Position numbers and translations under genes: made by a program. 64,000 nucleotides of DNA from Salsuginibacillus kocurii DSM 18087 (lineage in GTDB: Bacteria > Bacillota > Bacilli > Bacillales > Marinococcaceae): positions 302,516-366,515 of the forward strand of contig NZ_KB898624.1 of assembly GCF_000377705.1 (NCBI RefSeq), written 5' to 3'. Below are positions 7,956-17,420 of this stretch, one piece after another; positions within the stretch are counted from its first letter, which is position 1, and every line of letters starts with the position of its first letter. The notes beneath the pieces were generated by a model. That model worked only from the letters and a program-made list of their open reading frames with translations, was not told the origin of the DNA and made no database searches.

Positions 7956-9755
7956 TCAACTCGACGAAGAGGATATCATTTGTTGGTTCATTCCCTGTTG
8001 CAGCAGGTACATATTGTAATACAAGCCGCCATTAGCCAACAGGTTGTCATGAGTGCCGTCTTCCACAATCTTTCCTTGATGCAGGACGAGAATACGGTTT
8101 GCATTTTTAATCGTAGACAGACGGTGAGCAATGGCAACCGTCGTGCGCCCTTCTTTCATTTGTTCAAGCGCGCGTTGAATCACTTCTTCAGTTTCCGTAT
8201 CAACATTGGCTGTTGCTTCATCCAATACTAAAATATCAGGCTGCATCACCATCGTCCGGGCAAACGCAATTAACTGCCGTTCACCGCTAGAAAACGTACC
8301 TCCCCGTTCACCTACCGGGTGGTCGTACCCCCCGGGCAAGTTTTTAATAAAACGGTTTGCATCTACAAATTGAGCAGCTTGATACACTTCTTCGTCTGTA
8401 ATTTTATCATTATACATGCGAATGTTTGACTTTACATCACCAGAAAACATAAACGGGTCCTGGAGGACGAGGCCTAGCCTCGTTCGTAATTCTTCATCAT
8501 CAAACTTACCAAGTGGTTCGCCATCAATACGGATTTCTCCCTTGTCTGGTTCATAAAATCTCATTAAAAGGTTAATAATTGAACTTTTCCCACTCCCCGT
8601 ATGACCGACGAGTGCAAGTGTTTCACCCGGGCTCACCGAAAAGGAAATGTCCGTTAAGACATTGGTTTCCCCGTCATATGAAAAGGTCACGCCGTCAAAC
8701 TCAACCTGGCCTCGTTCAATGGTGGGGTTACCTGCTAGGCTTTTCGATGGAGCAGGCTCCTCATGGTCGAGCAGTTTAAACACTCTTCCGGCTGATACAA
8801 TCGCTTGCTGAAAGATCGAAAGCCGCGACATAATTTGGTTGACTGGCTCGAAGAAACGGTCTAAATAATTAACAAATGCATATAAAACACCGATTTCTAC
8901 TGGACTTGTAAAAGATAAGAGCCCAAAGAACGCCAAAACAAGCATTAAAGCAAGAATGGAAAGGAAATCCACAGCGGGACGTAACAGCAGTCCATCCAAC
9001 TTCATTCCTTTCATCCAGGCAGAATGATGTTCCTGGTTGAGCTCCGAAAATTCTTTGCGCATGCGCCGCTCTTGTCGAAAAATTTGTATAATTGACATAC
9101 CTTGTATTGATTCATTTAAACGAGCGTTTAATTCCGACAATTTTCCGCTCATTGTGCCATAATACTTCGCACTGAATTTGCGGTAAACATACATCAAAGC
9201 ATAGACAAGTGGCAGTAAAAATAAACAGAAAAAAGCGAGCTGAGGATTCAGATAAAACATCGCGATAAAAATCCCGACAAGAAAGACAAGGTCTTGGACA
9301 AGCAGGCTAAGCACATTGACATATAATTCTTTTACGCGCTCGGTATCATTTGTTAACCGGGAAATGATACCTCCAGTTGCTGTACGATCAAAGAAAGAGA
9401 GCCCTAAGTGTTCAACGTGGCTGAAAACTTGAATCCGCATCCTTCGTACAATTTCTAACGCAATTTTGTGAAACCAATAGCCTTGAAAATAGTTAAAAAA
9501 GACCGAACTGACATGTAAAACGATATAAGCTGTAGCTAATGCCGTTAATGCATCCACTGGAAAATTACGTGGCGTTAAAAAATCGTCAATGAAGGTCTGA
9601 ATTAAGAGAGGTCCAATCAATTCGGCTGCAGTCCCCAACATTAAGAAAAGAAAAGCAACGCTAAGCAGCTTCTTGTGCGGAAGGGCATAACCTAGCAGCC
9701 GTTTTAATATAGCGGTCTGCTCTTTTGGAGTGAGCTGTCTATCCTCGTGTTCCAT
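7956..9755 (-). CDS. yheH: ABC exporter half-transporter, YheH/BmrD type
   Basis: It has an N-terminal six-helix exporter domain and a C-terminal ATPase with Walker A GHTGSGKS, signature FSSGERQLI and Walker B ILVLDEATAN. The transmembrane domain resembles B. subtilis YheH (BmrD), but the large extracytoplasmic insertion of that protein is missing, so it is shorter (599 residues). The ATG at 9755 is preceded by AAGGGGGG; a frame start at 9788 would overlap the upstream gene further. It overlaps yheI by 17 bp, as expected for a heterodimeric multidrug exporter. The substrate cannot be read from sequence. Confidence 0.88.
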   Translation of the reverse strand: MEHEDRQLTPKEQTAILKRLLGYALPHKKLLSVAFLFLMLGTAAELIGPLLIQTFIDDFLTPRNFPVDALTALATAYIVLHVSSVFFNYFQGYWFHKIALEIVRRMRIQVFSHVEHLGLSFFDRTATGGIISRLTNDTERVKELYVNVLSLLVQDLVFLVGIFIAMFYLNPQLAFFCLFLLPLVYALMYVYRKFSAKYYGTMSGKLSELNARLNESIQGMSIIQIFRQERRMRKEFSELNQEHHSAWMKGMKLDGLLLRPAVDFLSILALMLVLAFFGLLSFTSPVEIGVLYAFVNYLDRFFEPVNQIMSRLSIFQQAIVSAGRVFKLLDHEEPAPSKSLAGNPTIERGQVEFDGVTFSYDGETNVLTDISFSVSPGETLALVGHTGSGKSSIINLLMRFYEPDKGEIRIDGEPLGKFDDEELRTRLGLVLQDPFMFSGDVKSNIRMYNDKITDEEVYQAAQFVDANRFIKNLPGGYDHPVGERGGTFSSGERQLIAFARTMVMQPDILVLDEATANVDTETEEVIQRALEQMKEGRTTVAIAHRLSTIKNANRILVLHQGKIVEDGTHDNLLANGGLYYNMYLLQQGMNQQMISSSSS

Positions 9756-11508
9756 CCATCCCGCCCCCCTTCTCAACGTATGACTCAAGCTGCTGTTGTT
9801 TGTACATTTGGCTGTACCAGCCGCGCCGTTTCATTAACGATTGATGGTCACCTTGTTCTGCAATATCTCCGTCAGCCAGAATAAGAATCAAGTCTGCATG
9901 CTTGATAGCGCTCAATCGGTGAGCGGTTATGATGGTTGTTTTCCCATCACGCTCCGTGCGAAGTGTCTCCAAAATGCTTTCTTCGGTCTGGGCGTCCACT
10001 GCTGAGAGCGAGTCATCAAAAATTAAAATTTCGGGATCAAGCAGCAAGGCTCGCGCAATCGCAATCCGCTGTTTCTGCCCGCCGGACAGGGTTACACCCC
10101 GCTCGCCGACCACCGTGTCATAGCCTTCTTTAAACCCGATAATATCGTGATGGACATGAGCCATTTTAGCCACTTTCATAATGTCTGCCATCGAGGCCTC
10201 CGGCTTTGGAAATGCAATATTATCAGCAATCGTTGCAGAGAAAAGAAATTGGTCTTGTGGCACGTAACTAATACTTGCGCGCAAGGCATCGAGCGTATAT
10301 TCCTGCAAGGGTTTGCTATCCATCTTCACATGGCCAGTTACCCCTTCTTCTTCTCGCATTAATAGTTTCATCAACGTTGTTTTACCGCTTCCCGTCCGAC
10401 CGGCAACTCCCAATGTTTCGCCACGCTTTACTGTAAAGTCAATATTACGCAAGGCCGGTGGGTCGTCTGAATTGTAATGGTACGAATTAATCCAGACATC
10501 AATTTCTCCTTGCGGGGGTTCACTTTGTGTAGCTTCTTCATCCGTAATATCTGCTTTTTCGGCTAACAATTCTGAAATCCGGCCGTAAGAAGCGCGCCCG
10601 CGTTCCACAATGTTAAACAACCAACCAAACGCTAAGAGTGGCCAAATTAATAGACCTAAGTAAATAGTAAAGCTTGTTAACTCCCCGAGCGTAATCGTCC
10701 CATTAATCACATAGCCTGCACCAAAGAAGATAGCGAGAAAGTAAGAAATACCAATAATTAGAGAGATGGTCGGGTCAAACAACGCATCAACACGTGCAAC
10801 GCGCAAGTTCTTTTTCACCACATCGTCCGACTCTTCCTTAAAAGATTCAATATCTTCTTGTTCCTGCCCAAACGTTTTGGTTACCCGAATGCCTGACACA
10901 CTTTCTTGTACCTTATCATTTAATGAAGAAAAAGCAGCCTGGGCCTTTCTAAAACGTTTATGAAGGAGCGACCCGTAATAGCTTGTTAAAAGAGCCATAA
11001 AAGGCATCGGGATCAAACTGATTAACGTAAGTTCCCAACTGATCGTCACCGCCATTGTAACGATTACGAAACCACCCATGGTAAGAGAATCTACCAGCGT
11101 AAGCACACCCGCGCCTGCGGTCTGCTGCACCGCCCGAATGTCGTTCGTCGCATGAGCCATTAAATCGCCTGTTTTATAGCGTTGATAAAAACTAGCAGAC
11201 ATGTTGGTAAAATGCTCATACAACCAATTTCTAAGCAGACGTGCCAACCGAATAGAAGCTCCAAAAATCATAATACGCCAAACATAGCGCAACATGTAGC
11301 AGGCAATGCCTATCAGAAACAACAGCCCCAGCCAGCCCATAAGTATCTCGAGCGTAAGGGTTTCTTCAACAATTGCATCAACCACTACCCCAACTACATA
11401 GGGCGGAGCCAAAGAAAGGATGGATACTAAAATAAGCATAAGGATGCCAAGAAGATAGCTTCGTTTTTCGCGTTTAAAAAACCACCAGAGATCAATAAAT
11501 ACCCGCAT
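9739..11508 (-). CDS. yheI: ABC exporter half-transporter, YheI/BmrC type
   Basis: The 589-residue protein has six transmembrane helices and an ATPase with Walker A GRTGSGKT, signature LSGGQKQRI and Walker B ILIFDDSLSA. The Asp in place of the catalytic Glu after Walker B marks the degenerate site of a heterodimeric exporter, while the YheH-type partner has the normal Glu. Segments such as TGDLMAHATNDIRAV and VQESVSGIRV closely resemble B. subtilis YheI (BmrC). It is the first gene of the pair. In B. subtilis bmrCD is controlled by an attenuating leader; I saw no clear equivalent upstream. Confidence 0.9.
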   Translation of the reverse strand: MRVFIDLWWFFKREKRSYLLGILMLILVSILSLAPPYVVGVVVDAIVEETLTLEILMGWLGLLFLIGIACYMLRYVWRIMIFGASIRLARLLRNWLYEHFTNMSASFYQRYKTGDLMAHATNDIRAVQQTAGAGVLTLVDSLTMGGFVIVTMAVTISWELTLISLIPMPFMALLTSYYGSLLHKRFRKAQAAFSSLNDKVQESVSGIRVTKTFGQEQEDIESFKEESDDVVKKNLRVARVDALFDPTISLIIGISYFLAIFFGAGYVINGTITLGELTSFTIYLGLLIWPLLAFGWLFNIVERGRASYGRISELLAEKADITDEEATQSEPPQGEIDVWINSYHYNSDDPPALRNIDFTVKRGETLGVAGRTGSGKTTLMKLLMREEEGVTGHVKMDSKPLQEYTLDALRASISYVPQDQFLFSATIADNIAFPKPEASMADIMKVAKMAHVHHDIIGFKEGYDTVVGERGVTLSGGQKQRIAIARALLLDPEILIFDDSLSAVDAQTEESILETLRTERDGKTTIITAHRLSAIKHADLILILADGDIAEQGDHQSLMKRRGWYSQMYKQQQLESYVEKGGGMDGTRG

Positions 11509-11668
11509 CGAACCAACGCCTTTCTCACCGTCACCCAGCGATCATTCAATTCTTCGATTGTCGAATCATTTATCTATTCTATCAAAGGACATCCCCCACT
11601 GACATCTTTTTTTCAAATTATCGTAAACTTTTACCATTTTTTCTATATAAATGCGGCAATCAAACAAT

Positions 11669-11700
11669 TAAAAACTGCTTTCACCTGTTGGGAAAGCAGT
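11669..11700 (-). terminator. Terminator after yneF
   Basis: ACTGCTTTC/GAAAGCAGT stem followed by a T-run on the minus strand. Confidence 0.85.
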
Positions 11701-11707
11701 CTCATGT

Positions 11708-11962
11708 TTATTTTTTGTTTTTCTTTGCGCCTTTTTTATTAGAAGTTTCTTGCTGGTTCTGCATCGCTTTCATCATTTGGTTAATTTTCTTCTGTGATGG
11801 GTTTTGTCCCATCTGCATCATCATTACCCGAAGCATTTGTTCGTTGATCGGTGGATTCTTCTTCATGTAGTTCATCATCGTTTTTCGAGCAATAAAAAAA
11901 CCAATAGCCAGTCCGCCAAGCAGGCACAAGAAACCGACTAGTACATACCAGAGCCAATCCAT
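11708..11962 (-). CDS. yneF: YneF family membrane protein (UPF0154)
   Basis: The 84-residue protein has one N-terminal transmembrane helix, then [20 protein letters not shown] and [18 protein letters not shown], the hallmark of the YneF family. The ATG at 11962 has GAAGGAGG upstream; an open frame runs back to 11998 but has no binding site. As in B. subtilis it follows sirA and tkt on the same strand. Function unknown. Confidence 0.93.
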   Translation of the reverse strand: MDWLWYVLVGFLCLLGGLAIGFFIARKTMMNYMKKNPPINEQMLRVMMMQMGQNPSQKKINQMMKAMQNQQETSNKKGAKKNKK

Positions 11963-12081
11963 GGAAATAGTTCCTCCTTCATTTGCGCTAGCGTTCAATG
12001 TAAGTTGTCACGTCGTTCAACCTTGTACATTATAACGCAATCATTTCACAATGAAAAGAGAAGTTCTTTTCTTCACTGGCT

Positions 12082-12492
12082 TTACACTTGGACTTTCATC
12101 GGTTTCAGCCACCCATATTTCCCAGACTTCTCTTCGTAAGCAAAGAAACACGTGTCAATTTGTTGCAATTGGCTAAAAACATCCCATTCTGCGCCAATGC
12201 GAGAGGAGGCTTCTACAATAAGACGCCGCTTATACAAGTGGAGAGCGATTTCTTCATCGAATCGATACGCACATTTATTAGACTTTTCAGTGGGCTTGAG
12301 GCGGAGTTCAGATATTAAGCTGGCAATTGGCATTTCTTTTGTTAATGCTTCTTCTTCCGTATGAACAAACCCAGATTCCTTACTTTTTCGTTCACTTTCA
12401 AGCAGCATAAAAAACTGATACAGCGTTTCTTCTTGTCTATAATAGGCCTCACGGATTTCAGGCTTCAGTAAATAAATGACATATCGCTTCAT
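12082..12492 (-). CDS. sirA: Sporulation inhibitor of replication SirA (YneE)
   Basis: SirA binds domain I of DnaA at sporulation onset and blocks further replication initiation. The 136-residue protein has the family's opening RYVIYLLKPEI and a C-terminal CFFAYEEKSGKYGWLKP, which corresponds to the YGWLNP region of B. subtilis SirA. Position between tkt and yneF is the conserved one. GAAAGGAG precedes the ATG. Sequence divergence is high, as is usual for this family. Confidence 0.85.
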   Translation of the reverse strand: MKRYVIYLLKPEIREAYYRQEETLYQFFMLLESERKSKESGFVHTEEEALTKEMPIASLISELRLKPTEKSNKCAYRFDEEIALHLYKRRLIVEASSRIGAEWDVFSQLQQIDTCFFAYEEKSGKYGWLKPMKVQV

Positions 12493-12754
12493 GACAACGC
12501 TCCTTTCGTCTATCTCTTATAAGTATAGCGAAAAAAAAATGCAAGACATGTCACAATATTGGAGCGGAGTGCGTCAAAGTACGACATGCCCCTTACTCCC
12601 TTATTCTCCAGAAACCACTATGTCTCCTGCTCTGTTTTATACAAAAATTCCCTTTTAGCCTACTCTTTTTGACTATATGTTAGTACCGCCCCCTATCCAT
12701 AGGCCACATGCTTCTATTTTCTTCATGAGCTCGAATTGAGTGATAAGTTAGCAC
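12493..12754. other. Intergenic stretch between sirA and tkt terminator
   Basis: I see no gene or recognisable RNA here; it holds the sirA promoter region. Confidence 0.5.
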
Positions 12755-12791
12755 AATAAAAAAGAAAGACTGCCCAGACGGACAGTCTTTC
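12755..12791 (-). terminator. Terminator after tkt
   Basis: GAAAGACTG/CAGTCTTTC stem followed by T-rich sequence on the minus strand. Confidence 0.9.
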
Positions 12792-12797
12792 TCTATA

Positions 12798-14801
12798 TTA
12801 AAGGTTAAGCATCGCTTTTGCTTTGGCTGTTACGTGATCTACAGTGAAGCCAAATTCTTTCATGATCACATCTCCAGGTGCGCTCGCCCCGAAACGATCA
12901 ATCGCAAGCACATCTCCTGCACGGCCAATATAGCGGTCCCAGCCGAGTGAAGCACCCATTTCAATAGCTAAACGGGCTTCCACCGTTGAAGGAATAACTT
13001 CCTCCTTATATGCATCAGATTGTTGTTCAAAGCGATCCCAACTTGGCATACTCACGACACGGGCATGAATGCCTTCCTTTTCAAGAGCAGCTTGAGCTTC
13101 CACAGCCAAGGAGACTTCAGAACCAGTAGCAAGCAAAAGGAGGTCCGGATTTTGTTTAGCTTCGCGAACAACGTATGCTCCTTTTTTCACGCCTTCATAT
13201 GCATGGTCTGCTGTCCCTTCAAGAGTTGGAAGTCCTTGGCGAGTTAACACAAGAGCTGTTGGCTGATCGCTTGATTCCATTGCAACCCGCCATGCCGCTG
13301 ACGTTTCATTACCATCTGCTGGACGAATCAACGATAGGTTTGGCATCGCCCGCAGTGAAGCAACCTGCTCAATTGGTTCATGGGTCGGGCCGTCTTCACC
13401 TACAGCTATACTGTCATGGGTGAACACGAAGGTGGATGGCACCTTCATCAGGGCTGCCAGACGCACTGCAGGACGAAGGTAATCAGAGAAGACCAGGAAG
13501 GTAGCGCCGTACGGACGAACCCCGCCGTGCAAAGCCATTCCGTTTACTGCAGACGCCATCGCAAACTCCCGTACGCCAAACCACACATTTCTACCCGCGT
13601 AGTTGTCGCGAGAGAAATCTTCTTCTTCATCCATCATGGTTTTATTAGAAGAAGCCAAGTCAGCTGCGCCTCCAAATAGTTCAGGCAGCGTAGAAGCTAC
13701 ATTTTGAATCGCTTTACCGGAAGCTGCTCGAGTCGCTACTTTATCTTTACCGCTTTCAAAGACAGGCAAGTCTTTGCTCCAATTTTCCGGGAGTTCTCCG
13801 CGGAGCGCTCTTGTAAGTGAAGCAGCTGCTTCCGGGTGAGCTTGTTCATAAGCCTTGTATTGTTCAAGCCATTTATTTTCTTGTTCTTCGCCTTCTTTTT
13901 TGCGTTCAGCAAAATAAGCACGAACTTCTTCGGGCACATGGAACGGTTCATGCGACCATTCGTAAGCTTCTTTTGCCAGCTGTACTTCGTCTTCTCCTAA
14001 TGGAGCTCCGTGTGCATCTTTCTTTCCGCCTTTATTTGGCGCACCAAAGCCAATTGTCGTTTTAACTTCGATGAAACTTGGGCGCTCATCTTCTCTAGCC
14101 CGCTGGATCGCTGCTTCGATCGCTTCGCAATCGTTTCCATCTTCGATATACTCTGTATGCCAACCGTACGCTTCGTATCTTTTAATGACATCTTCCGAAA
14201 ACGATTTATTTAAATCGCCATCAAGAGAAATGTCGTTGGAATCATACAGCACGATTAAACGGCCTAGTTTCAAATGCCCTGCTAAAGAAGCAGTTTCTTG
14301 AGAAACCCCTTCCATTAAATCGCCATCGCCACATAAGGCATACGTATAATGATCGATGACATTGTGGCCTTCGCGATTATAAATGGCAGCTAAGTGACGT
14401 TCAGCCATCGCCATTCCTGTAGCCATCGCTAACCCTTGTCCAAGCGGTCCAGTAGTTGCATCTACCCCTGGAGTCTCTCCAAATTCAGGATGACCTGGTG
14501 TTTTACTCTCCAATTGGCGAAAGTTTTTCAAATCTTCAATGGAGACGTCATATCCGCTTAAATGAAGAAGACTATATAAAAGCATAGAACCATGTCCGGC
14601 TGAAAGTACAAACCGGTCTCTATCTGCCCATCCAGGACTGCTTGGGTTATGCTTCATAAATTTGGTCCAAAGGGTGAAAGCCATAGGAGCGGCGCCCATC
14701 GGCAAACCCGGATGGCCTGAATTTGCTCGTTCAATGCTGTCAATAGACAACGTACGAATGGTATTAATCGCTTGCTGTTCGACCGTAGTCGTGCTTGTCA
14801 T
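12798..14801 (-). CDS. tkt: Transketolase
   Basis: Transketolase moves two-carbon units between sugar phosphates in the pentose phosphate pathway, using thiamine diphosphate. The 667 residues match the family. The N-terminal domain has [12 protein letters not shown] and the diphosphate-binding GDGDLMEG; the middle domain has [16 protein letters not shown], a substrate/cofactor segment; a C-terminal transketolase domain follows. AGGATG lies upstream of the ATG. It stands between ynzC and sirA, as in B. subtilis, with its own terminator. Confidence 0.97.
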   Translation of the reverse strand: MTSTTTVEQQAINTIRTLSIDSIERANSGHPGLPMGAAPMAFTLWTKFMKHNPSSPGWADRDRFVLSAGHGSMLLYSLLHLSGYDVSIEDLKNFRQLESKTPGHPEFGETPGVDATTGPLGQGLAMATGMAMAERHLAAIYNREGHNVIDHYTYALCGDGDLMEGVSQETASLAGHLKLGRLIVLYDSNDISLDGDLNKSFSEDVIKRYEAYGWHTEYIEDGNDCEAIEAAIQRAREDERPSFIEVKTTIGFGAPNKGGKKDAHGAPLGEDEVQLAKEAYEWSHEPFHVPEEVRAYFAERKKEGEEQENKWLEQYKAYEQAHPEAAASLTRALRGELPENWSKDLPVFESGKDKVATRAASGKAIQNVASTLPELFGGAADLASSNKTMMDEEEDFSRDNYAGRNVWFGVREFAMASAVNGMALHGGVRPYGATFLVFSDYLRPAVRLAALMKVPSTFVFTHDSIAVGEDGPTHEPIEQVASLRAMPNLSLIRPADGNETSAAWRVAMESSDQPTALVLTRQGLPTLEGTADHAYEGVKKGAYVVREAKQNPDLLLLATGSEVSLAVEAQAALEKEGIHARVVSMPSWDRFEQQSDAYKEEVIPSTVEARLAIEMGASLGWDRYIGRAGDVLAIDRFGASAPGDVIMKEFGFTVDHVTAKAKAMLNL

Positions 14802-14905
14802 CGCTTATGTCATCCTTTCTTCCTCATCGTTATGTAGTTCAACATCCATGATATAATCTTTTGCTACTTTTCACAAGCCATATCCCTGATAATCTGCCTA
14901 TTTAA

Positions 14906-14938
14906 CAAAAAAACAACCCTAACAGATGTAGGATTGTT
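14906..14938 (-). terminator. Terminator after ynzC
   Basis: AACAACCCTA pairs with TAGGATTGTT (one G-U), with seven Ts following on the minus strand. Confidence 0.85.
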
Positions 14939-14968
14939 TGACGTAGCTTTCCTTTATAGAGCGGCTCT

Positions 14969-15205
14969 TTAGTGGCCTCTGTTATTTTCACCTTTGACTC
15001 GCTTCAGCTTTGCTGGTGTGACATCTTGGCCTTCAGGGTCAACAACGCGGACCCCTTCCATTTGGCTTTTAAAAGAAGAACGGAATTTTTGCAAATATTC
15101 CTGCCGCAGATTCTGCTGCTCTTCTGCTTCTTCATCACTTAAGCCTTTGGTTTTAGAACGTCTTGAAAGCTCATTAATGCGCTCAATCTTTTCTTGCGAA
15201 AGCAT
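14969..15205 (-). CDS. ynzC: YnzC family protein (DUF896)
   Basis: The 78-residue protein begins MLSQEKIERINELSRRSK and contains EYLQKFRSSFKSQMEGVRVV and DPEGQDVTPAKLKR, the DUF896 pattern of B. subtilis YnzC, which folds as a small helical hairpin. The ATG at 15205 has AAAGGAGG upstream; the longer frame to 15247 translates the binding site. In B. subtilis ynzC belongs to the SOS operon yneA-yneB-ynzC next to lexA; here it lies 433 bp from the divergent gene and has probably lost that linkage. Confidence 0.92.
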   Translation of the reverse strand: MLSQEKIERINELSRRSKTKGLSDEEAEEQQNLRQEYLQKFRSSFKSQMEGVRVVDPEGQDVTPAKLKRVKGENNRGH

Positions 15206-15637
15206 GGATAATACAACCTCCTTTAAAGTTGCCATCCGTAGAAGCACGATACTTCACACGTTAACTTTAACCTACTTTATTTACATATACAAATGAGTTG
15301 AGGAAGGCTCATTCTCGAAATATCGTGATCGCACTCTATAGGCTTTAATCAGCTACGAGTTGCTTCATAATTTTATTATCTTCAAATCCCTCGCTCTATC
15401 TCCTGCATAACTGCTGTATCCTTGGCATTTATAACATGAACATTTTTGTCTGTTAATACTCCAACAAAAACGTAGTAGACCTGTTTCGTATCATCGTATG
15501 AAATAAAAAGTAATAAGTTCATAGCTAAAGGCTAGTCGTAATTCGCCATCACGTCAACTTCTGGTGAACGCAGCAGCTAACGTCTAATGTCAGCGAACTT
15601 TTCTTCTGATCTTATGAGAACAGGAAACACAATACGG
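15206..15637. other. Mostly non-coding gap, with a 46-codon orphan frame at 15382-15522 (minus)
   Basis: In B. subtilis this position holds the resolvase-like gene yneB, which is missing. A minus-strand frame from ATG 15522 to TGA 15382 encodes a protein-like string including DDTKQVYYVFVGVLTDKNVH, but there is no ribosome binding site and a stop lies three codons upstream. It may be a gene remnant or a chance frame. Confidence 0.35.
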
Positions 15638-15826
15638 TTACCCGTCAATATGCACTAGTGAACCCTTGTCTTCTTCCAAAATATAGTCTTTCTCTACAGG
15701 CTCTTCTTCATACACATGTTCAGGTGAGAAGATATTGACCATTATCATCATCCAAACGATCGCCAATATAAACAATAATAGAAAGCCGGCCTCTTTCCTG
15801 GCTTGTTTATTTTTCAGCAATTGCAT
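15638..15826 (-). CDS. Small single-pass membrane protein divergent from lexA; candidate SOS-induced division inhibitor
   Basis: The 62-residue protein has one hydrophobic helix (about residues 14-33) and an acidic tail. GAGGTG lies six bases before the ATG at 15826. It occupies the position of B. subtilis yneA, the SOS-induced division inhibitor divergent from lexA, but has no LysM domain and no visible homology to YneA. Three LexA-box-like sequences lie between it and lexA, so SOS induction is likely. The function is inferred from position only. Confidence 0.7.
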   Translation of the reverse strand: MQLLKNKQARKEAGFLLLFILAIVWMMIMVNIFSPEHVYEEEPVEKDYILEEDKGSLVHIDG

Positions 15827-15845
15827 GTTCATCACCTCAAAATGG

Positions 15846-15914
15846 GAATGTTTGTTCTTGTTAAAGTCTACTAAGAACTTATGTTCGTGTCAATAAAAAT
15901 TAGAACGGGTGTTT
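15846..15914. promoter_or_regulatory. Three LexA-box-like operators in the lexA divergent region
   Basis: GAACTTATGTTC at 15875-15886 matches the core GAAC-N4-GTTC exactly. GAATGTTTGTTC (15846-15857) and GAACGGGTGTTT (15903-15914) each differ at one core base. Together they would let LexA control itself and the divergent gene. Confidence 0.8.
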
Positions 15915-15977
15915 GCCTCCATATCTTTCCTTTGATATACTGAGAGTAAATCATTAAGAAAACAAAGAGGTGCTGTT

Positions 15978-16613
15978 ATGAAAAAGTTGTCCAAGCGCCA
16001 ACAACAAATCTTGGAATATATTAAACATGAAGTAAAAGAAAAAGGTTATCCTCCTTCTGTGCGAGAAATCGGCGAAGCCGTCGGACTAGCTTCAAGTTCA
16101 ACTGTCCATGGACACTTGTCCCGACTCGAAAAAAAAGGACTTATTCGCCGTGATCCCACGAAACCAAGAGCGATGGAAGTGCTAGAACTTGAAGATGAAC
16201 AAAGTCAAGCAGCACCGACCATTTCTGAAGGCCGGGCGGCTTATGTTCCTGTCATCGGTAAAGTTACTGCCGGCCAGCCTATAACGGCTGTTGAGAATAT
16301 TGAAGAGTATGTGCCGCTACCTGATCATATGGTTGGCGACGACCAAGTATACATGTTAACTATTGAAGGAGACAGCATGATTGAAGCAGGCATCTTTGAC
16401 GGGGACCAAGTGATTGTGCGTTACCAGCAAAATGCGGATAATGGAGACATTATTGTGGCAATGACTGAAGAAGAAGAAGCTACTGTTAAGCGTTTCTTTA
16501 AAGAAGCAGATCATATTCGCCTCCAGCCAGAGAATTCTTCTCTTGAACCGATCATTTTGGAAACATGTACAGTGCTTGGCAAAGTAACCGGCGTCTTTCG
16601 AAACATTCATTAA
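15978..16613 (+). CDS. lexA: SOS repressor LexA
   Basis: LexA represses DNA-damage genes and cleaves itself when stimulated by RecA filaments. The 211 residues contain an N-terminal winged helix (1-65, with [20 protein letters not shown]), the cleavage site Ala98-Gly99 in KVTAGQP, catalytic Ser133 in EGDSMI and Lys171 in ATVKRF. Operators upstream indicate autoregulation, and recA and a yolD gene in this window also have LexA-like boxes. GAGGTG precedes the ATG. Confidence 0.97.
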   Translation: MKKLSKRQQQILEYIKHEVKEKGYPPSVREIGEAVGLASSSTVHGHLSRLEKKGLIRRDPTKPRAMEVLELEDEQSQAAPTISEGRAAYVPVIGKVTAGQPITAVENIEEYVPLPDHMVGDDQVYMLTIEGDSMIEAGIFDGDQVIVRYQQNADNGDIIVAMTEEEEATVKRFFKEADHIRLQPENSSLEPIILETCTVLGKVTGVFRNIH

Positions 16614-16822
16614 AATGCCCTCTCTAACTGGAACATGAACAGCGGGTGAAGCACCTGTAACACGCGGTTGCGGCTTTATAGAAGACTGAATCATCGCCTG
16701 CAGTCAAGAAGCCATGGCGCGTCAGTCAACGTCATCATAGGAAGCCGATTCGCCCGGGCGCCTGTGCTGAAAGCAAGCATTTCAGACCCTTTTGCCGAAA
16801 ACGGACTTATGGGACAAACCTT
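16614..16822. other. Non-coding gap after lexA
   Basis: No gene is visible. The GC-rich patch at about 16735-16820 (GCCGATTCGCCCGGGCG, then GCCGAAAACGGACTTATGGG) looks like dispersed-repeat debris similar in style to other gaps in this window. Confidence 0.35.
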
Positions 16823-16861
16823 AAAAAGCTCACTCCTTTATCATCAAGGAGTGAGCTTTTT
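16823..16861. terminator. Bidirectional terminator between lexA and the DUF2680 gene
   Basis: AAAAAGCTCACTCCTT pairs with AAGGAGTGAGCTTTTT, so both strands end in a T-run. Confidence 0.9.
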
Positions 16862-16976
16862 ACTGACAGCATCTACGAAAAGCCACGGAACAAAACAGCC
16901 TTCTACAATTGTTTATTCGTCCTCAACAATTGTAGCTGCAAACAAGCCGCATAGAAAAAAGAGATGCCACGATTCG

Positions 16977-17309
16977 TTAGCCAACTCCTCTTTCATTACT
17001 TTTATGAGATTTTTTTGGATGATCCCATTTTGGAATAAAATCATTTTCTTCAAGTTTTCTATAGTATTCTTCGTGCTTGTCCGTAATTTTCTCTGCTTTT
17101 TCATCAGTGATGACGCCATATTCAACATAAAGGTTCAGGAGCTTTTTCTGAAGCTCCAGGTTTTCTTGATGCATTTTTGCTAATTCTTCGATCTGATGGT
17201 CCATCAAGTCTACATCTTGAATGCCGGCCTCTCCGTGGGCCTCTGCTTCATTTGCAAGCGGCACACACACCATAATCAAAACGCCCAGGCTAACTAACGC
17301 TTTTCGCAT
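16977..17309 (-). CDS. Secreted DUF2680 protein (YckD-like)
   Basis: From the ATG at 17309 (AAGGAGG upstream) the protein has 110 residues. It starts with a signal peptide of about 25 residues ending near EAEA. A helical domain follows with KKLLNLYVEYGVITDEKA and ENDFIPKW, the pattern of the DUF2680 family (B. subtilis YckD). Such proteins are exported and small; function is unknown. A longer frame from 17354 lacks a binding site. Confidence 0.82.
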   Translation of the reverse strand: MRKALVSLGVLIMVCVPLANEAEAHGEAGIQDVDLMDHQIEELAKMHQENLELQKKLLNLYVEYGVITDEKAEKITDKHEEYYRKLEENDFIPKWDHPKKSHKSNERGVG

Positions 17310-17372
17310 GTTCTCGCCCTCCTTCTTAAGATTTCCTTTTATTGTTAGCGGCACGGAGAGAAATATGCATTG

Positions 17373-17408
17373 AAAAACCTGAAATCAAACCAATCGTTTG
17401 ATTCCAGG
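17373..17408 (-). terminator. Terminator after map
   Basis: CCTGAAATCAAAC pairs with GTTTGATTCCAGG (one mismatch), followed by five Ts on the minus strand. Confidence 0.9.
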
Positions 17409-17420
17409 CCTCCCTTCTTT

